Position numbers and translations under genes: made by a program. A stretch of DNA of 64,000 nt, taken from assembly GCA_016179055.1 (NCBI GenBank), contig JACOSC010000025.1, positions 45,586 to 109,585 of the forward strand. The letters are read 5' to 3'. A model generated the notes under the pieces. That model was not told where the DNA came from. It saw only the letters and a program-made list of their open reading frames with translations, and ran no database searches. Every line of letters starts with the position of its first letter. Position 1 is the stretch's first letter. This document shows positions 54,494 to 63,394 of this stretch, one piece after another. Source of the stretch: Acidobacteriota bacterium (GTDB taxonomy: Bacteria; Acidobacteriota; UBA6911; JACOSC01).

Positions 54494-54883
54494 ATGGGAA
54501 TTGTGTCGCTGCTGTCAACGATCATATATGTCGCCACTTTTTTCACCATGTTCCTGGCGGTCTTTTCGTATATCGCGTTCAAGCTGCGCGAGGGCCGTAG
54601 AAAGAAATCCAAAATCGTGACGCCGGCGTCGCCCTCGCAAAAGCGCCGGCGATTGCTGCGCGTTTATTTGGTGGAGCAGATCGAGTTGGTCGGTACTTTG
54701 AAATGGTACGACAAGCTGGGCATTCGTATGGTTCTGACGGACGGACGCGAAGTGACGGTGTGCCGCCATTCCATTTTGTACTTCGAAGAATTAGACACCG
54801 TTGAAATGCTTAACGAGGCCGATGCGAATGAAGTGGTCACAACGTATACGCACACCGGCACAGCGGACCAAGGTCGGAGATGA
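54494..54883 (+). CDS. Membrane-anchored protein with an Hfq/Sm-like domain
   Basis: 129 residues. Residues 4-29 form one membrane helix, followed by a basic stretch (FKLREGRRKKSK). Residues 54-101 read LLRVYLVEQIELVGTLKWYD then IRMVLTDGREVTVC and RHSILYFEEL. This lines up with Hfq along its Sm1 (YLVNGIKLQGQIESFD) and Sm2 (YKHAIS) motifs, including the conserved Asp (73) and His (92). The C-terminal ~28 residues are polar. It occupies the position that PgaD holds in pga operons, directly after the synthase (5-base gap, GGAGG upstream). The fold assignment is by eye; it could be an Sm-like module that no longer binds RNA. If it does, it would face the cytoplasm. Confidence 0.7.
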   Translation: MGIVSLLSTIIYVATFFTMFLAVFSYIAFKLREGRRKKSKIVTPASPSQKRRRLLRVYLVEQIELVGTLKWYDKLGIRMVLTDGREVTVCRHSILYFEELDTVEMLNEADANEVVTTYTHTGTADQGRR

Positions 54884-54962
54884 CGGCAAGTCTGTTGGCT
54901 GGGCTTGGAGATCGTTGAGATGATTGGCGTGCGCGCTTTCACTTTTCGATGGGTACGTTTCC

Positions 54963-56891
54963 ATGGGTATGCTTCGTTATATTAAAATTAGGGGCCAGTG
55001 GTTGATTAGCGCACTTACCCGCTACTTTGGGTTGCTTAGTGTGCTGATTCTCGGCGCGCTTGCCCTCGGCACCGGCGCGTTTCTTCTGGTGCTGAACTCC
55101 GCTTACGGAATACTCCCCAGCCATCTGTTGCTCGCTGGAAGGGAGACCGCAGGGGCGTCGTCATGGCGCGTGGCGCTCTTGTCGTCCGGGTACAGCATAG
55201 CGGCCTATGAGAAGATGCAGGCCAACCATCGCGTGCAGATCGGTATATGGTCTAACTTTTTAAGAGACGCCGGGGCAGAGGTTCATGTCATTGATGACGC
55301 CGATCTGGAGGGAGGCCTCGACCCAAAGATTCAGGTCCTCGTGGTGCCCGGCAGCCTGGCGCTTAGCGATCAAGCGCGCCGCCAAGTAAGCAGCTTTGTT
55401 AAAGCGGGCGGCGGATTGATTGTGGAAGGCGCCTCAGGCACCAGGGATGCTCAAGATCATTGGAAGGGGTGGGATTTCATTAGGGAGTTGTCCGGCGTGG
55501 AGGGTATTGAAGTTCTTCCGGCGCAGGGTCAGGAACGCCGATTTATCACGCTGGTGGCGGGTTCGCCACTGACCGTACAGCTTCCGGCCGGGCTGAAATT
55601 GGAGAATGGATTCTTCGGCGAAAACTATGCCGTGCGGTCAGGCCTATCTTCCGCCTACTGGTCGGAGTGGGTTCGTCCAGCAGCGCCGTCGGCGCCCTAT
55701 CTGTCGGCCATGACGCGCAACGTGTATGGCAAAGGCAGAGTGGTATGGCTGGGATTTGGTCTGGACGCTATGAGCGAAGCGCCGATAATGCGCCGCGCCC
55801 TTCTGCAATTGTTGGGCAACGCTCTCGCATGGGCCGCCGAACAGCCGCTTTGGCAAGTCGCGCTTTGGCCGCATCAGGAGCAGGGGGCGGTCAATATAAC
55901 CTTTGATTGCGAGAATGATTTTGGCAATCTTTACCACGTCTTAGACATGCCGGAGGCCCAACGATTGCGCTTTACTTTTTTTATGCTTTCTTCCGTGGCG
56001 CAGAAGAATCCCGCGCTGGTTAAGCAGGCGGCGACCCGTGGCGAGATCGCGGTGCACGGTGACGACCATGCGGCTTTTAGCGGGCAGACGCCGGAAGACC
56101 AGGCACAGCGCTTGACGCGGGCGCAGAGCGTATTGCAAGCGTTAAGCCAGACCGCGATCGTCAGCTTTCGCCCCCCCGAGCAGAGCTATGATGCCAACAC
56201 GCTGGCGACCTTGCGCAAACTCGGCCTGACCAATATCTTTGCCGATTATCTGGGCACGGCTTCGCCGCGTCTGGAACATGAAACTAAAGTGGGACGCAAT
56301 TTTCGTCTCCCATTTGTGAATAACGAAACGACCCTGGTCAGGATACCGAGACCGGCTTATGACGATTACGATTTGTTCGGGCGCGCGCCGCATACGGCTA
56401 ATCAGGCCTTGGAGCTCGCCTTGGCGGACATGAATCAGATTATTCACGACGGCGGCTTATATGTTTCCAGTATGCATACGACGTCGCCCTGGGGCGGGCT
56501 CAACCCCGATAAGCTTCCCGTACTGGCGGGCTTGATTAAAGCAGTGCAAGGCCGCCCGATCTGGGTCGCGACGGTTAAGGAAACGGCGGCGTGGTGGCTC
56601 GAGCGCTCGCAGATTCAGATATCGGTCAACAAGTATTCCGACTCCGTCATCCTCTTGCAGGTTACCAATGGCAATGATCACGCTCTTGAAAATCTTCCGC
56701 TCGAGCTTCATTTGCCGCAGAATTTTACCGGCCTTGATATTCAAAGTTCTAAAGTGGATTTTCACCCGCCGAAATGGAAAGCGAGCGAGACCGGCAGGCT
56801 GAGCGTAGTTATTCCGAGTATCAAACGTGGGGAGAGCAAGAGCTATATTCTGACTGCAAAACCCAATACGGCTGAGAATAAAGGGGTGTGA
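54963..56891 (+). CDS. GATase-like / CE4 deacetylase-like membrane-anchored protein, paralogue 1
   Basis: 642 residues from the ATG at 54963; the tracked start at 54924 is a TTG. One N-terminal membrane segment (~12-40). Residues ~70-290 resemble the class I GATase-like fold (VLVVPGSLALSD, FVKAGGGLIVEGASGT, GKGRVVWLGFGLD). Residues ~305-540 form a NodB-like barrel: ITFDCENDF (Asp 315), HGDDH (His 365, 369) and FRPPEQSYD correspond to CE4 motifs 1-3, with DCEND in place of the usual DDG. A C-terminal beta domain follows (~555-640). Probably modifies the polymer in the periplasm, as PgaB does. The 57343 product is a full-length paralogue. Confidence 0.8.
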   Translation: MGMLRYIKIRGQWLISALTRYFGLLSVLILGALALGTGAFLLVLNSAYGILPSHLLLAGRETAGASSWRVALLSSGYSIAAYEKMQANHRVQIGIWSNFLRDAGAEVHVIDDADLEGGLDPKIQVLVVPGSLALSDQARRQVSSFVKAGGGLIVEGASGTRDAQDHWKGWDFIRELSGVEGIEVLPAQGQERRFITLVAGSPLTVQLPAGLKLENGFFGENYAVRSGLSSAYWSEWVRPAAPSAPYLSAMTRNVYGKGRVVWLGFGLDAMSEAPIMRRALLQLLGNALAWAAEQPLWQVALWPHQEQGAVNITFDCENDFGNLYHVLDMPEAQRLRFTFFMLSSVAQKNPALVKQAATRGEIAVHGDDHAAFSGQTPEDQAQRLTRAQSVLQALSQTAIVSFRPPEQSYDANTLATLRKLGLTNIFADYLGTASPRLEHETKVGRNFRLPFVNNETTLVRIPRPAYDDYDLFGRAPHTANQALELALADMNQIIHDGGLYVSSMHTTSPWGGLNPDKLPVLAGLIKAVQGRPIWVATVKETAAWWLERSQIQISVNKYSDSVILLQVTNGNDHALENLPLELHLPQNFTGLDIQSSKVDFHPPKWKASETGRLSVVIPSIKRGESKSYILTAKPNTAENKGV

Positions 56892-57245
56892 TTGCCGCGT
56901 GATGTGCTCGAGCTAGATGGAAATTATTATCAGATCAGGATAAATATTAGCCTCGTAGGGGCGTCATGTTTATAGACATGAATATTCAGAAGGAGGCCTC
57001 AAGCTCCGTAGGAGTCCCCCAGCTTGTCGAAGCGACACGCAGTATAAAGAAGAAACTGGGGAAGTTTCTAAGGAGTCATTCATGTCGCGTTGCGACGCTC
57101 TGAAACAATAAAACTGTATTTTCTTAGGAGCGACATGCTCAATTGTGATGGTTCCCAGGCCGCCTCTACGGGGCTTGGGTCTAAATGCTAGCTGCCCCTG
57201 CTATAAACATATCGCTCCTACGGAGCTTACATCGTACCGAATTCA
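56892..57245. repeat. Composite repeat island, copy 2, between the deacetylase paralogues
   Basis: GATGTGCTCGAGCTAGATGGA and AGATCAGGATAAATATTAG open it; a GCCTCGTAGGGGC arm, AGTCCCCCAGCTTGTCGAAG and AACTGGGGAAGTTTC follow; it ends GGAGCTTACATCGTACCGAA. Same order as 44450-44903 but without the nested element, and with one segment inverted. Confidence 0.8.
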
Positions 57246-57342
57246 CACCGCATCGTTGGAATCAAGGCGGAAAGAATGCGGTTTTCTAACGTTTACGCCA
57301 TAAGCGGCACGATGCCAGGAAAAGTAAAATCCGGGAGAAAGC

Positions 57343-59274
57343 ATGATTCGAAGTCACAACTTAGTAAGGCTATTGGGGGTGCTGTTGGGTTGCCTGATCA
57401 TCGCCGGCTCCGGGATGGCCAAGAGCCGGAGTTTATACGGGCCCGTGGCCCTAGTGAATTCCGAATATACGCAAAAATTTTATCAAAGGCGGAAAGCCGA
57501 CTACTCGCTATTGCTGGCCATGTGGCAAGAGGCCATACGACGGCAAGGCGTCGATTATCAAATTATAACGGACGATGACCTCGCTACCCGCAATCTTCTC
57601 AAATATTCGGCGCTGATATTGCCGGGCGCGGCCGCCCTGAGTGACCGTGCGTTGGCCTCGGCAGAGCGCTACGCCGCCAACGGTGGGGGGCTCTTGCTGG
57701 GGGGCGCGGTCGGCACGTTGGACAGCGCCGGCCAGTGGCGGGGATGGGACTTCGTAAAGTCGCTGGCGGGGTTGACTGAGGTGCGAGCCCTGCGCAAGCA
57801 GGATTATAAGAGCCTCTATTTGACGCTGATCGGGGACTCTCCGCTCACGCTTAACCTGCCCGCCGGGCTGCGCATTGAGAATGAATTTTATAACGAAAAT
57901 TATGCCGGCATCTCCGACCGGCAAGCCGCCTACTGGGCCGACGCGGCCAACCCGCTTTACGTGTCTACGCCGGACGTGTTTTACACAGCCCTACAATCCG
58001 CGCAGTACGGTCAAGGACGCGTCGTATGGTTTGGGTTTAATCTTGAATCCATGAGCAATCTTGTAGAAAACCAACGAGCCTTGCTGACACTTATTGCAAA
58101 CAGCGTGCGCTGGCTCCGTCAGGAACCGATGGCGCAGGTGGCCTTGTGGCCGCAGAGCAAAAGATCCGCGGTAAGCTTGACCTTTGATTGCGAGAATGAT
58201 TTCGCCAATCTGTCCAATTTGCTCAACCGTCTGGATGTCTCGCAGTTTCGTTTCACCTTTTTCATGCTCTCCTCCATGGCCGAACAGTTTCCGCAGGTAG
58301 TTCGGCGGGCGACAGAATTTGGCGAGGTGGCGATCCATGGCGACGATCATTCGATTTTTAAGCGGCAATCCTACAACACGCAACTACAGCGTCTAGCGCG
58401 CGCACAGGCACGGCTCCAAGCGCTCAGCGAGGAGCATGCGATCAGTTTCCGTCCCCCGCTGCAAGGATTTGACGCTCAAACCCTACTGGCCATGTCCAAG
58501 ACCGGCATACGAAATTTCTTTTCCGATTATAATTTGTCTTCGATGCCTTATTTTCAATCGGTGGACCGCGCGCGCAGCGCCTCCGAAAATAACTCCGGCG
58601 AAACAGAACCGGGAGCGCTAGCGACCGGGTGCACCGAGGCCCCGACTTACCCGTCCGCTACCGCAGGCGGTTCCGTTTTTCATTCATCGTGGCGCCCCAA
58701 ATGGGGCACGAACAACGCCGCCGACAATGCGCTGGTAACCTTCCCGCGGCCGCGCTATGACGACTACGATCTCTTTGTGCGGTATCAATTGAGCAATGAC
58801 CAGGCCATCAAGTACGTTGCCGAAGATTTTGCGCGTGTAGATAAGGAGCGCGGACTCTATGTGTTGAATATGCACACCACTTCGCCGTGGGGTGGATTAA
58901 CGCGGCGCCGGATCCGTGTCCTCTCAACCTTGATCCATCAGTTAGCGGGCCGCACGGAAATCTGGTTTCCCACTATTCGCGAGGTGGGCGAGTGGTGGCG
59001 CTTGCGCAGTCAGATTGACCTGGAGGTATCCAGAGACGTGGACAACGTCCTGCGATTGGAAATAACCAATCATAATAATCAGCATCTGAACGACGTGGTG
59101 GTTGAAACGTATCTGCCCAATGCTTACGCCGACGTGAAGATCTTCGAAGAAGCCGCTCAAGTTGGAACGTGCCGAGTGGAGAAGCAACAAGACAAGTGGA
59201 TCATACGTATTCCCGCGCTGCAAGCCCGCGAAGTGAAACATCTCCTATTGACGCCAACCCAACCCGCCGAGTAA
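57343..59274 (+). CDS. GATase-like / CE4 deacetylase-like secreted protein, paralogue 2
   Basis: 643 residues, GGGAGAA before the ATG. Unlike paralogue 1 it has a cleavable-type signal (LLGVLLGCLIIAGSGMAKS). The GATase-like domain (~35-265; LILPGAAALSD, YAANGGGLLLGGAVGT, GQGRVVWFGFNLE) and the NodB-like domain (LTFDCENDF, Asp 282; HGDDH, His 332 and 336; FRPPLQGFD) follow, then the same C-terminal beta domain. Between FFSDYNLSS and TFPRPRYDDYDLF there are about 33 extra residues (ETEPGALATG...) encoded by a palindromic repeat (58591-58691). The frame is kept. Two deacetylase-like genes in one locus suggest successive or alternative polymer modification. Confidence 0.8.
   Translation: MIRSHNLVRLLGVLLGCLIIAGSGMAKSRSLYGPVALVNSEYTQKFYQRRKADYSLLLAMWQEAIRRQGVDYQIITDDDLATRNLLKYSALILPGAAALSDRALASAERYAANGGGLLLGGAVGTLDSAGQWRGWDFVKSLAGLTEVRALRKQDYKSLYLTLIGDSPLTLNLPAGLRIENEFYNENYAGISDRQAAYWADAANPLYVSTPDVFYTALQSAQYGQGRVVWFGFNLESMSNLVENQRALLTLIANSVRWLRQEPMAQVALWPQSKRSAVSLTFDCENDFANLSNLLNRLDVSQFRFTFFMLSSMAEQFPQVVRRATEFGEVAIHGDDHSIFKRQSYNTQLQRLARAQARLQALSEEHAISFRPPLQGFDAQTLLAMSKTGIRNFFSDYNLSSMPYFQSVDRARSASENNSGETEPGALATGCTEAPTYPSATAGGSVFHSSWRPKWGTNNAADNALVTFPRPRYDDYDLFVRYQLSNDQAIKYVAEDFARVDKERGLYVLNMHTTSPWGGLTRRRIRVLSTLIHQLAGRTEIWFPTIREVGEWWRLRSQIDLEVSRDVDNVLRLEITNHNNQHLNDVVVETYLPNAYADVKIFEEAAQVGTCRVEKQQDKWIIRIPALQAREVKHLLLTPTQPAE
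58591..58691 (+). repeat. Palindromic repeat inserted in frame inside the second deacetylase-like gene
   Basis: ACTCCGGCGAAACAGAACCG, GGGAGCGCTAGCGACCGGGT and ACCCGTCCGCTACCGC, then GGTTCCGTTTTTCATTCATC follow the intergenic repeat at 23470-23570 including its outer flanks. It interrupts a region that is colinear in the paralogue at 54963-56891. Confidence 0.85.
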
Positions 59275-59394
59275 GTCGAGCCGGCGCCGCAGGGGTCTCT
59301 GGGTTTGGACATTGGTTACAGCCCCGCGCGATCCTTTCGTCCCCCACCACTTCGAGCGAGCGCCCCACCATAGCCTGAAGCTGTTTCCGTAGCT

Positions 59395-59715
59395 CTGAAG
59401 GAGCGTTCTATAAAAGCCAAGGGCAAGCGGAGCGCCGCCCCTGGTACATAACATGGCCGAAGCTTTGCGCCCTGAAAGGGCGCGCTACCCTTCGGTTCGA
59501 TGAATACAGATGGAAGACACCGACGGCGGCCTAGGAAATGATCTTCATTAGTGTGCCGTTTCAGACTGACGTGCTGGGGACGATTTCTTTCCTGGGGCGG
59601 CGCTGCGCTTGCCCCTGGTTATTAAATGCGCTCCTTCGGAGCTTTGGATTGTAGGCGGCACGCCGCTCCCAACAAATGTCCAGACTCCACGACCCCGCGG
59701 GGCTTGATGTTGGCA
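59395..59715. repeat. Composite repeat with GGGCAAGCGGAGCGCCGCCCC arms
   Basis: AGGGGCAAGCGCAGCGCCGCCCC-type arms face each other (about 59425 and 59595), with GCGCCCTGAAAGGGCGC, GCTCCTTCGGAGC and CCCCGCGGGG palindromes nearby. The same units reappear at 63430-63800. No gene in 59275-59760. Confidence 0.65.
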
Positions 59716-59761
59716 TCCTTGCGTTTCTTATGATCGAATTTCAGTTCGAGGTAATAACGTC

Positions 59762-59790
59762 TTGCCATCGCGCGGTTTCTGTGATAGATT
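59762..59790 (+). promoter_or_regulatory. Promoter TTGCCA-17-TAGATT with TGA extension
   Basis: Good -35, 17-base spacer and extended -10, 118 bases before the DUF1549-type gene. Confidence 0.5.
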
Positions 59791-59907
59791 AAGAATTAAT
59801 CATCAGCAGAGTCACAGCATTTCAAATCTTCGGACGTTTTTTCAAATCCGACTTACCAGTGGCCGACCAATCATGGCAAAGAATGGCTGCTTACGCGGAG
59901 TAAAAAT

Positions 59908-61815
59908 ATGAAAACATGGATAAGAAGCCTGGCGCTTATCGCATTGGCGATAGGTATTTCCGCAGGGATTGGCGCTTACGTTCATATATCGGCGATGAAG
60001 TCCGAGTCGAGCGGCGCGCTCCAATGCCCGGCCCGCGGAAAATATCCGATGTCCGTCAGCAAGCCCCTACGAAGCCCAGCCCAAGGGAAGCAAGCTGACT
60101 CGCGCAGGGGTTTGGGTGTAATTCCACGCAGAAACTTCATTGATGATTTCATTTTCGACAAGATGGACCAAGATGGTGTGGTTCCCGCTCCACTGAGTCC
60201 CGACGAGGAATTCATACGGCGCGTGTACCTGGATCTGACCGGTCGTATTCCTTCCTCCCAAGATGTTCGTGATTTTCTTAGCAGCGAGGATCCCAACAAG
60301 CGGGATAACCTAATTGATGCCCTCATCGCCAGTGAGGCGTTTATCGATAAATTAACGCTCTATCTCGGCGACAAATTAGAAAATACCGCGGTGGGTCTCA
60401 ACAATTCCTCAGGCGGATTAAATTTCACCGGAAGAACCAAATATTATAATTACCTACGAGATTTCTTGGCGAGGAGGCGGCCCTATAACGAATTGCCGGG
60501 GGAACTGATCAACGCCAACGGCAACACGTATCAGATTGGGCCGGCCAACTACATCGCCCGCGAATGGCAGGCGGGCGGCTATATCCTTCAGGACATGCAG
60601 GATGATCTGGTCAATCGAACCGCTTCGGTCTTTTTGGGGACGGTGACGCTTTGCGTGAATTGCCACAACGGCTCGCGCTTCGCCAGCGCCAATTTGAATC
60701 TATGGCTGCAACAACGAACTCGTAGCGAGCTTTGGGGCATGTCCGCTTTCTTCTCCGGCGCTCAATTTGGTCGGCAGGTTTATCAAAAGCAAGTCAACGT
60801 GGAGTATTATTACGACATAACTGAAAGGCCTAGCCTGGGTTACGACACCTTTGCCACCGGCGGTATACGACCGGAAAGGCGACAGGGTCCCGACCGGTAC
60901 GTGTTGCCCAGAGACATTTTCAGCGGGGATGAGTACCCTCTTACCGATCTACGCTCATCGCTCGCGCAGTCGGTGGTCGCCAATCCGCTGTTTGCGAAAG
61001 CCGCGGTAAATTACTTGTGGGCCGACTTGATGAATCTGGGCATTGTGGATCCGCCCGGCGGGTTTGACCCGGATCGACTCGATCCGTTGAACCCACCGCC
61101 GGCGCCCTGGGAAATCCAGCCATCCCATCCGGAATTGTTGGACGCTCTGGCCGGCGAGTTTGTCAATGGCGGTTACGACCTGCGGTCCATGGTCGCGCTC
61201 ATTGTCAAGTCCAGCGCTTATCAGTTATCGACACGTTATGACGGCGCATGGGATGATTCTTACCTGCGCTATTTTGCACGGCGTATGGCGCAGCGAATGA
61301 GCGCCGAGCAAATACATGACTCCATTTCCCAAGCCACCGGTGTTTTTGGCCGCTACAAGATTCCGCAACGCAACGAGGATCGCCGCGATGCCAATTGCCC
61401 GAATGTCACCACTACTGTGCAGTGGGCGCATCAACTGCCGGATCCCATCGAACCCAACTGCAACCCAGACGCCGGGGCGCGCGGCTTTATTAACGCTTTC
61501 GAACGCGGCAGTCGTTATGGTGATGCCCGGAAAACCCCCCCTACCGGATCGATCACGCAAGTCTTAACCTTGCTCAACAACACGTTCATGATCGCGCGCG
61601 TGAGGGATAATCCGGATCGACTGGTGAAGCGCCTGCTTGATCAAGGCGTGAGCGACGAGGCCCTTGTGGAGGAGTTGTTTATCGCCACACTCTCCCGCTT
61701 TCCGACGGATAGTGAGCGGACGGCCAGTCTGGCGGCGCTGCAAGTCAGTCGGCAGCAAGGGGCCGAAAACTTGCACTTGGCGTTGTTGAATAAAATCGAT
61801 TTTCTCCTGTATTGA
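59908..61815 (+). CDS. DUF1549/DUF1553-type protein with a CxxCH heme motif
   Basis: 635 residues with an N-terminal membrane/signal segment (SLALIALAIGISAGIGAYV). DUF1549 features: NFIDDFIFDKMDQDGVVPAP, EEFIRRVYLDLTGRIPSSQD. LCVNCHNG (Cys 249, 252, His 253) is a c-type heme-binding motif. The second half (LFAKAAVNYLWADLMNLGIV, HPELLDALAGEFV, YQLSTRY, RRMAQRMSAEQI) matches DUF1553. Such proteins are numerous in Planctomycetota and also found in Acidobacteriota, nearly always paired with a DUF1501 protein, as here (58-base gap). The reaction is not established. Confidence 0.88.
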   Translation: MKTWIRSLALIALAIGISAGIGAYVHISAMKSESSGALQCPARGKYPMSVSKPLRSPAQGKQADSRRGLGVIPRRNFIDDFIFDKMDQDGVVPAPLSPDEEFIRRVYLDLTGRIPSSQDVRDFLSSEDPNKRDNLIDALIASEAFIDKLTLYLGDKLENTAVGLNNSSGGLNFTGRTKYYNYLRDFLARRRPYNELPGELINANGNTYQIGPANYIAREWQAGGYILQDMQDDLVNRTASVFLGTVTLCVNCHNGSRFASANLNLWLQQRTRSELWGMSAFFSGAQFGRQVYQKQVNVEYYYDITERPSLGYDTFATGGIRPERRQGPDRYVLPRDIFSGDEYPLTDLRSSLAQSVVANPLFAKAAVNYLWADLMNLGIVDPPGGFDPDRLDPLNPPPAPWEIQPSHPELLDALAGEFVNGGYDLRSMVALIVKSSAYQLSTRYDGAWDDSYLRYFARRMAQRMSAEQIHDSISQATGVFGRYKIPQRNEDRRDANCPNVTTTVQWAHQLPDPIEPNCNPDAGARGFINAFERGSRYGDARKTPPTGSITQVLTLLNNTFMIARVRDNPDRLVKRLLDQGVSDEALVEELFIATLSRFPTDSERTASLAALQVSRQQGAENLHLALLNKIDFLLY

Positions 61816-61872
61816 TCCATGCGGCATGACCGTGTACGGGCGAAAGATTTTTCGCCCCTTAGGAGGCGCGAG

Positions 61873-63294
61873 ATGACAGATCAAATCAAGCAAATAGGTG
61901 GTAACACTCTTAGTGAACGTGGACAGGCGGCCCCAACGCGGCGTGAATTCATACAGACGAGCGGCAGCGCTGTTGCTGGCTACGCCCTGACCCAGATTGT
62001 CGGCACGGGAAATCTGCTGAGAGCGCAAGGTCCTGACCTGATCAACACCGCCAGGGGCTGTATTTTTATTATGCTGAACGGCGGTCCCAGTCACATTGAC
62101 ACTTTTGATATCAAGCAAGGGAGCTGGACGCCGGCCGACTTCGGCGTTCGCATGATCGGCGACGTCGCCATGCCGGCAGGATTGTTTCCCAACCTGGTAC
62201 AGCATATGGATCGCGTGGCCATTGTTCGCTCCGGGCGATCGTGGAGCGCCGTGCACGCGATTGCTCAATATTGGATCTATTCCAGTCAGAATTTCAATCC
62301 GGCCTTTCTACGGGAGCGTCCCGCCTTTCCCTCGATCATGGCTTTTGAGTATGAGGGACGGCGAGGGCCGGATGACGTCCTGCCGCCGTTCGTTGCGCTT
62401 AATGGGGCGTTGTTTGCCGGGGTTCCTGTCGGAGTGACCGTAAGCAACGGGTTTTTGTCGGCGCTTTATGCGCCCTTCCTTGTCACGCCCAATCCCACGG
62501 GCGTTCCCAGTTTAACGTCACCCTTCGGGCAGCCGCGCTTCGAAACATTTTATGGCCTTTTGGAGACCGTGGATGCCGAGCACCGCGGCGATAACCCGCC
62601 CATGGGTAAACCGGCCAGCGATTACTCCGATTTCTATAAGGCCTCCCGCCGTATGATGTACAATCCCGCGGTCGAGGAAACTTTTCGTTATACTACGGAA
62701 GAACGCGACCGCTATGGCAATACCGGCTTTGGCAACGCCTGCATCGTGAGTCGTAATTTGATGACGACCAACAAAGGGACGGTCTGCGCTTTCATACAAA
62801 ATGGTGGATGGGACAATCATGTAGGAATTTACACTCCGACGGCGCACTATCGCAACTGTACTACGCTGGATCTGGGCCTCTCCAACCTAATTACGGATTT
62901 GGCGGCGGCGCCGGGACGTAATCCGGGAACCAGCGTTTTAGACGAAGTGCTCATCGTTATCACCGGCGATTTTGGCCGAACGCCGGCGAGTCGCTACGGA
63001 CCCACGGGGCTAAATCCTACGGGCGGTCGAGATCACTGGAATTTGTCACAATCTTTGGTGTTTATCGGCGGCGGTGTTCAAGGCGGCCGCGCCATAGGAG
63101 CGACGGATGCTAACGGCGAGTCGATCGTCGATTTTGGTTGGTCCGAAAATCGTCCGATTTACTTTGAAGATGTAGGGGCCACGATTTATTCCGCCTTGGG
63201 AATCGACTGGACGAAAGAAGTGGCGCTTCCATCGGGTAGGCCCTATCAATATACCCGTACTGGCTTCAAGCCGGTAAGTCTGCTTTTCCAATGA
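61873..63294 (+). CDS. DUF1501 (sulfatase-like) Tat-exported protein
   Basis: 473 residues from the ATG at 61873 with AGGAGG 6 bases upstream; the tracked start at 61819 is unlikely. A twin-arginine signal (TRREFIQTSGSAVAGYAL) indicates folded export. Alkaline-phosphatase-superfamily features: IFIMLNGGPSHIDTFD, NGGWDNH and VITGDFGRTPAS with GGRDHW near the C-terminus. The DUF1501 family is related to sulfatases, with no proven substrate. Co-directional with and just after the DUF1549-type gene, its standard partner; heme and Tat targeting suggest a periplasmic redox-linked pair. Confidence 0.93.
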   Translation: MTDQIKQIGGNTLSERGQAAPTRREFIQTSGSAVAGYALTQIVGTGNLLRAQGPDLINTARGCIFIMLNGGPSHIDTFDIKQGSWTPADFGVRMIGDVAMPAGLFPNLVQHMDRVAIVRSGRSWSAVHAIAQYWIYSSQNFNPAFLRERPAFPSIMAFEYEGRRGPDDVLPPFVALNGALFAGVPVGVTVSNGFLSALYAPFLVTPNPTGVPSLTSPFGQPRFETFYGLLETVDAEHRGDNPPMGKPASDYSDFYKASRRMMYNPAVEETFRYTTEERDRYGNTGFGNACIVSRNLMTTNKGTVCAFIQNGGWDNHVGIYTPTAHYRNCTTLDLGLSNLITDLAAAPGRNPGTSVLDEVLIVITGDFGRTPASRYGPTGLNPTGGRDHWNLSQSLVFIGGGVQGGRAIGATDANGESIVDFGWSENRPIYFEDVGATIYSALGIDWTKEVALPSGRPYQYTRTGFKPVSLLFQ

Positions 63295-63394
63295 GGACGG
63301 ACAATGTCGGGCGTGCGACGGCGATGCTGATCGAGCGGCCGCAGAAGGGCACGCGCTTAGCGGGTTTCACCTATGCGACATCGCTCTTGGCGTG

